Assembly: GCF_011045835.1 (NCBI RefSeq)
Contig: NZ_CP047349.1
Location: forward strand, 3,880,858 to 3,944,857
DNA: 64,000 nt
Direction: 5' to 3'
Source of the DNA: Proteus terrae subsp. cibarius
Lineage (GTDB): Bacteria; Pseudomonadota; Gammaproteobacteria; Enterobacterales; Enterobacteriaceae
Shown: piece after piece, positions 60,788-64,000 of the stretch
Layout: each line of letters begins with the position of its first letter
Numbering within the stretch: position 1 is the stretch's first letter
Notes under the pieces: model-generated
What the model was told of the DNA's origin: nothing
The model's input: only the letters and a program-made list of their open reading frames with translations
Databases searched by the model: none
Program-made: the position numbers and the translations under genes

Positions 60788-60811
60788 AAGGCGGTCATTG
60801 CAGACCGCCTT
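60788..60811 (-). terminator. Terminator of the rpmH-rnpA-yidD-yidC operon
   Basis: AAGGCGGTC (60788-60796) and GACCGCCTT (60803-60811) pair perfectly with a six-base loop. On the minus strand a CTGTTTTTTATA tail follows. It lies about 60 bases after the yidC stop. Confidence 0.9.
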
Positions 60812-60872
60812 CGCTATTTTATGTCACTTTCCTTTGAATGTAACCAAGGAAGAGGCTTTTCCTCATGTGACC

Positions 60873-62513
60873 TTATTTTTTGTCTCTGCTGTGTAAGCCA
60901 CGTTTCTCCAGACCACGGTAAATTAACTGCTGCTGGATAATGGTCACTAAGTTACTGACGATATAGTACAGAACCAGACCTGATGGGAACCACAGGAAGA
61001 ATACGGTAAACACAACCGGCATAAAGGTCATGATTTTTTGTTGCATCGGATCAGTGACTGCTGTTGGAGACAGTTTCTGAATGATGAACATTGTCACACC
61101 CATTAATAATGGCAGGATGTAGTACGGATCTTGTGCAGATAAGTCTTGGATCCATAACATAAACGGTGCATGACGTAATTCAACAGAGCCCATCAGCATG
61201 TAATACAACGCAAGGAAGATTGGCATCTGGATAAGTAATGGTAAACAACCACCCAGAGGATTTACTTTCTCTTGTTTGTATAACGCCATCATTTCTTGGC
61301 TCATACGCTGTTTGTCATCACCAATACGTTCACGCAGTGCAGCCAGTTTTGGTTGCAGTAAACGCATTTTCGCCATGGAGGTGTACTGTGCTTTAGTCAG
61401 CGGGTACATGATACCACGAACGATAAAGGTGATCATGATGATGGAGAAGCCCCAGTTACCGATAAAGCTGTGAAGGAATTTCAGCAGTTTAAACAGTGGT
61501 TGAGAGATAAACCATAACCAACCGTAGTCAACAGACAGATCTAAATGTGGCGCAATGGCTGACATTTCTGACTGAATTTCAGGGCCAACCCATAATGTTG
61601 AGCTGATATCAGCACTGCTATTTGGTGCAATTGTCACCGGTGCTGATTTATAACCAATCAGAGCAATAGATTTGTTTTCTAAAGTGATAGAGTAGAAGCT
61701 ATTGTTCTGACTATCTTTAGAAGGGATCCATGCTGTTGCAAAGTATTGTTGTAACATTGCAACCCAACCATTATTCGTGGTTAGAGATAAGTTTTTATCT
61801 TCGATATCACCAAAACTATATTTTTTATAGTTGGTTTCATCTGATGAGTATGCCGCACCACGATAAGTGTGTAGTGCAAAGTTGCTACTACCTGTATCAC
61901 GGCTTTCTGGCAATTTAACAGATTGTTTTAACTGGCCGTAGAAGTTCATGGTCAGCGTTTTATCTGTTGTATTCTCAATTTTGTACTCAATACCGATATC
62001 GTACTGACCTTTCTTCAGAATGAAGGTTTTGACGAATTTCACACCTTCTTCATTTACGAAAGTCATAGGTACACGTAATTCATCTTGGTTTTCACCAAGT
62101 ACGAATTCGTTTTTATCAGCATTATAAACTGGGCGAGATTTCTGATCTGGACCATCTGGGCCGATTAAGCCACTTTGAGCCTGATACAGGAATTGTGGTG
62201 TAGTTTCCAGTAAACGGAAAGGTGTCTGTGAATTAAGCTCGGCGGGATAGGCTAACAAATCAGCCTCATCGATAGTACCGCCCTGAGTATTGATACGAAT
62301 ATCAAGTACGTCAGTTTTTACGGTAATCAATTTTGCCTGCTCATTGCTGTTACCAGTTACAGCAAGACTATCACTGCTTGGCACGTCCGCTTGTTGCGAG
62401 ACCTGAGCGGTAGTGGTGGTGTTTTGTGAAACTTTATCACCCTCCCACTGCTGCCAGATCAGGAAAGAAACGAACAGCAAAGCGATGAATAGAAGATTGC
62501 GTTGCGAATCCAT
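60873..62513 (-). CDS. yidC: Membrane protein insertase YidC
   Basis: This 546-residue inner-membrane protein starts [24 protein letters not shown] (first TM helix). It has a large periplasmic domain (~50-340) and a C-terminal bundle of five helices with the hydrophilic groove Arg in [22 protein letters not shown]. It inserts proteins alone or with SecYEG. It is 2 bases after yidD, in the rpmH-rnpA-yidD-yidC operon. The length is normal (E. coli 548). Confidence 0.97.
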   Translation of the reverse strand: MDSQRNLLFIALLFVSFLIWQQWEGDKVSQNTTTTAQVSQQADVPSSDSLAVTGNSNEQAKLITVKTDVLDIRINTQGGTIDEADLLAYPAELNSQTPFRLLETTPQFLYQAQSGLIGPDGPDQKSRPVYNADKNEFVLGENQDELRVPMTFVNEEGVKFVKTFILKKGQYDIGIEYKIENTTDKTLTMNFYGQLKQSVKLPESRDTGSSNFALHTYRGAAYSSDETNYKKYSFGDIEDKNLSLTTNNGWVAMLQQYFATAWIPSKDSQNNSFYSITLENKSIALIGYKSAPVTIAPNSSADISSTLWVGPEIQSEMSAIAPHLDLSVDYGWLWFISQPLFKLLKFLHSFIGNWGFSIIMITFIVRGIMYPLTKAQYTSMAKMRLLQPKLAALRERIGDDKQRMSQEMMALYKQEKVNPLGGCLPLLIQMPIFLALYYMLMGSVELRHAPFMLWIQDLSAQDPYYILPLLMGVTMFIIQKLSPTAVTDPMQQKIMTFMPVVFTVFFLWFPSGLVLYYIVSNLVTIIQQQLIYRGLEKRGLHSRDKK

Positions 62514-62515
62514 CG

Positions 62516-62776
62516 TTAATTTTCTCTGTTATCGTCGTTTTTTCTAGGTGGGACAGGATCATCACCACCTTCGTGTAAAGGGTGGCATTTTAATATGCGT
62601 TTCACTGTTAACCAACTACCTTTTATCATTCCAAACCTGCGCAATGCCTCAATTCCGTAATTAGAGCATGTAGGATTAAAACGACAACGAGGCCCCAACA
62701 AAGGACTAATCCCCAGTTGATAGCCCCTAATCAGCAAGATCAGGACTTTTGAGCCAAGCGACAATGACGACGCCAT
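62516..62776 (-). CDS. yidD: Membrane protein insertion efficiency factor YidD
   Basis: This 86-residue protein has the YidD signature: [29 protein letters not shown] with paired Cys, then [16 protein letters not shown]. It is a small amphipathic membrane-associated protein that aids YidC insertion. It overlaps the 3' end of rnpA by 37 bases and precedes yidC by 2 bases, the standard arrangement. Confidence 0.95.
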   Translation of the reverse strand: MASSLSLGSKVLILLIRGYQLGISPLLGPRCRFNPTCSNYGIEALRRFGMIKGSWLTVKRILKCHPLHEGGDDPVPPRKNDDNREN

Positions 62777-63099
62777 AATTTACCCAATACTTCCGTCAAT
62801 TGATGGTTATCAAGTTCAGCAACCCCTTTTCTTACTAATAGCACAAAATCCATCGGCGGTAATTCATGCTGATGTAAACGAAAGTATTCACGGGCTAATC
62901 GTTTAATGCGATTACGCTCATGAGCACGTTTAACGTTTTTCTTTGCGATTGTTAGACCGATGCGGGGATGCCCCAGCTCATTCTGGCGACCCAAAATAGT
63001 AACTTCTGGAGAACTCGCACGTTGTGGTTGCTGGAAAACAAAATTGAAATGCTTGGGAGTTAACAAACGTAACTCCCTTGGAAAAGCGAGCTTAACCAC
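62740..63099 (-). CDS. rnpA: Ribonuclease P protein component
   Basis: This 119-residue basic protein binds the RNase P RNA to mature tRNA 5' ends. The RNR motif lies in [25 protein letters not shown], and the opening [27 protein letters not shown] matches E. coli. The start codon is GTG, as in E. coli. It lies 17 bases after rpmH, and its 3' end overlaps yidD. Confidence 0.97.
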   Translation of the reverse strand: MVKLAFPRELRLLTPKHFNFVFQQPQRASSPEVTILGRQNELGHPRIGLTIAKKNVKRAHERNRIKRLAREYFRLHQHELPPMDFVLLVRKGVAELDNHQLTEVLGKLWRRHCRLAQKS

Positions 63100-63116
63100 G
63101 GAATGGTTAGCTTTTA

Positions 63117-63272
<156 letters not shown>

Positions 63273-63377
63273 CTACTTAATATTATTACTGATTCAGCAA
63301 ATGCGTTGACAGACAGGCGTGCAATAAATAAACAAACCGGTACTTCAATCGCAGCATCAATGATGGAAAGATGCGGG

Positions 63378-63406
63378 ATTGTAATAAAATCACTCAAATG
63401 CGTCAA
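63378..63406 (-). promoter_or_regulatory. Sigma-70 promoter of rpmH
   Basis: On the minus strand TTGACG (63401-63406) and TACAAT (63378-63383) are separated by exactly 17 bases. The expected start of transcription is near 63371, giving a leader of about 110 bases to the rpmH ATG at 63260. Confidence 0.75.
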
Positions 63407-63559
63407 TGAAGATGACGCTTTAAGTACCGATTTTTGTCGTCTTTTTTAGCAAACCCGATAATCAATCCTGACTTATGCGCAACGAGTACGCTTATTAGCG
63501 ACCTAAAAAAGGTCTTAATAAGTGACTTTGTTGGTACAAGCACGCAGGGTGCAAGATTA

Positions 63560-64000
63560 TACGGACTCATGGTGAAAGCGCAAGGATCTTTAGTGGATCA
63601 AATGAGAGATATTTGATCACTTACTATAAGAAAGAGAGATTTATGCAAAGAGAAAGTTATCCCCAATTGCTATTTATAGGACGACTCAAGTACACTAGAA
63701 CGCCTTTGCATATTTCATTTGGTGAATTATCGTAAATCAGCAAGCCTGTGGATAAAAACCATAAAAACTGTGCAAAAGAAAGAGGATCTTCGTTTCATTT
63801 TGCGATATGATCCCCCGTCACGATCAGAATAGCCAGTCTGCGATCGTGAGTCACGATGTAAAAAAATCGTTGTCACCAAGAGTTGTTCCTTATTAAGAAT
63901 TGAAGAGGAACGGTGTTGTGCACTTTGTATTTAGGCACACAGTGTTTAACTGCATTTTTCCTGTTTATTTTTTAGTCTTGTTTTTTTAGGGGAGTCCGCC
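63560..64000 (+). promoter_or_regulatory. dnaA upstream region: DnaA boxes and GATC cluster
   Basis: A perfect DnaA box (TTATCCACA on the minus strand) lies at 63747-63755, and a one-mismatch box (TTATCCCCA) at 63658-63666. Seven GATC sites fall between 63585 and 63845 (63585, 63596, 63615, 63785, 63809, 63822, 63842), far more than chance, as at Dam/SeqA-controlled dnaA promoters. The window ends in AGGGGAG plus a few bases, a likely ribosome-binding site for dnaA starting just beyond 64000. Divergence from rpmH matches the E. coli order. Confidence 0.7.

Overview
The window looks like the dnaA/oriC-proximal part of a Morganellaceae chromosome, most likely a Proteus species. The sequence is AT-rich. 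The conserved proteins (ATP synthase, GlmU, GlmS, MnmE, YidC, RnpA, RpmH, FdoGHI) are enterobacterial in sequence. The order atp - glmU - glmS ... mnmE - yidC - yidD - rnpA - rpmH - (dnaA just outside the right edge) matches the E. coli backbone. The genus is an inference; no search was run.

Left backbone (1-8.7 kb): the 3' end of atpF, then atpH-A-G-D-C, a strong terminator, glmU and glmS. Accessory region A (8.7-20.1 kb): an M20 carboxypeptidase plus YfcC-type transporter pair behind a gene-free AT-rich leader; a TetR repressor divergent from an EmrAB-like efflux pair with two clear 13-bp palindromic operators; a DUF411/CopG copper protein with a CueR-like 19-bp-spacer promoter; a candidate small RNA; a YgiW/YdeI OB-fold protein; the SatP acetate transporter; a rhomboid protease; NagK; and a NADAR-family protein.

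Cellulose region (20.1-34.0 kb): a 1.36-kb AT-rich leader, a small BcsP-like protein, bcsA-bcsB-bcsC-bcsD, a PAS-GGDEF diguanylate cyclase, galU and bcsZ, closed by a terminator. The cluster carries its own source of activator (c-di-GMP, for the BcsA PilZ domain) and of substrate (UDP-glucose, from GalU).

Molybdenum/selenium region (34.2-46.6 kb): a di-Mop molybdate-binding protein, an LTA-synthase-like sulfatase-fold membrane protein, then on the minus strand fdoG (with in-frame UGA selenocysteine and SECIS hairpin)-fdoH-fdoI, fdhE, selA and selB, with fdhD divergent. This puts most of the formate dehydrogenase-O maturation kit in one place. It is followed by a GNAT acetyltransferase, a TupA-like ATP-grasp protein, an unrecognised exported protein, a nitrilase-family amidohydrolase and a LysR regulator.

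Heme-acquisition region (51.3-57.9 kb): an exported hemophilin-like protein, a Slam/type XI secretion outer-membrane protein, a 1014-residue TonB-dependent receptor and a private TonB, all on the plus strand. This resembles the HphA-HsmA-HphR (Acinetobacter) and HrpBC (Xenorhabdus) systems and is the most interesting system in the window.

Right end (58-64 kb): a DUF1097 membrane protein, an orphan hipB antitoxin gene with a 26-codon hipA stub and an array of repeated operator-like sites, then mnmE, yidC, yidD, rnpA and rpmH, and the dnaA upstream region with a perfect DnaA box and a cluster of GATC sites. I saw no rRNA, tRNA, insertion sequence, prophage or CRISPR array.
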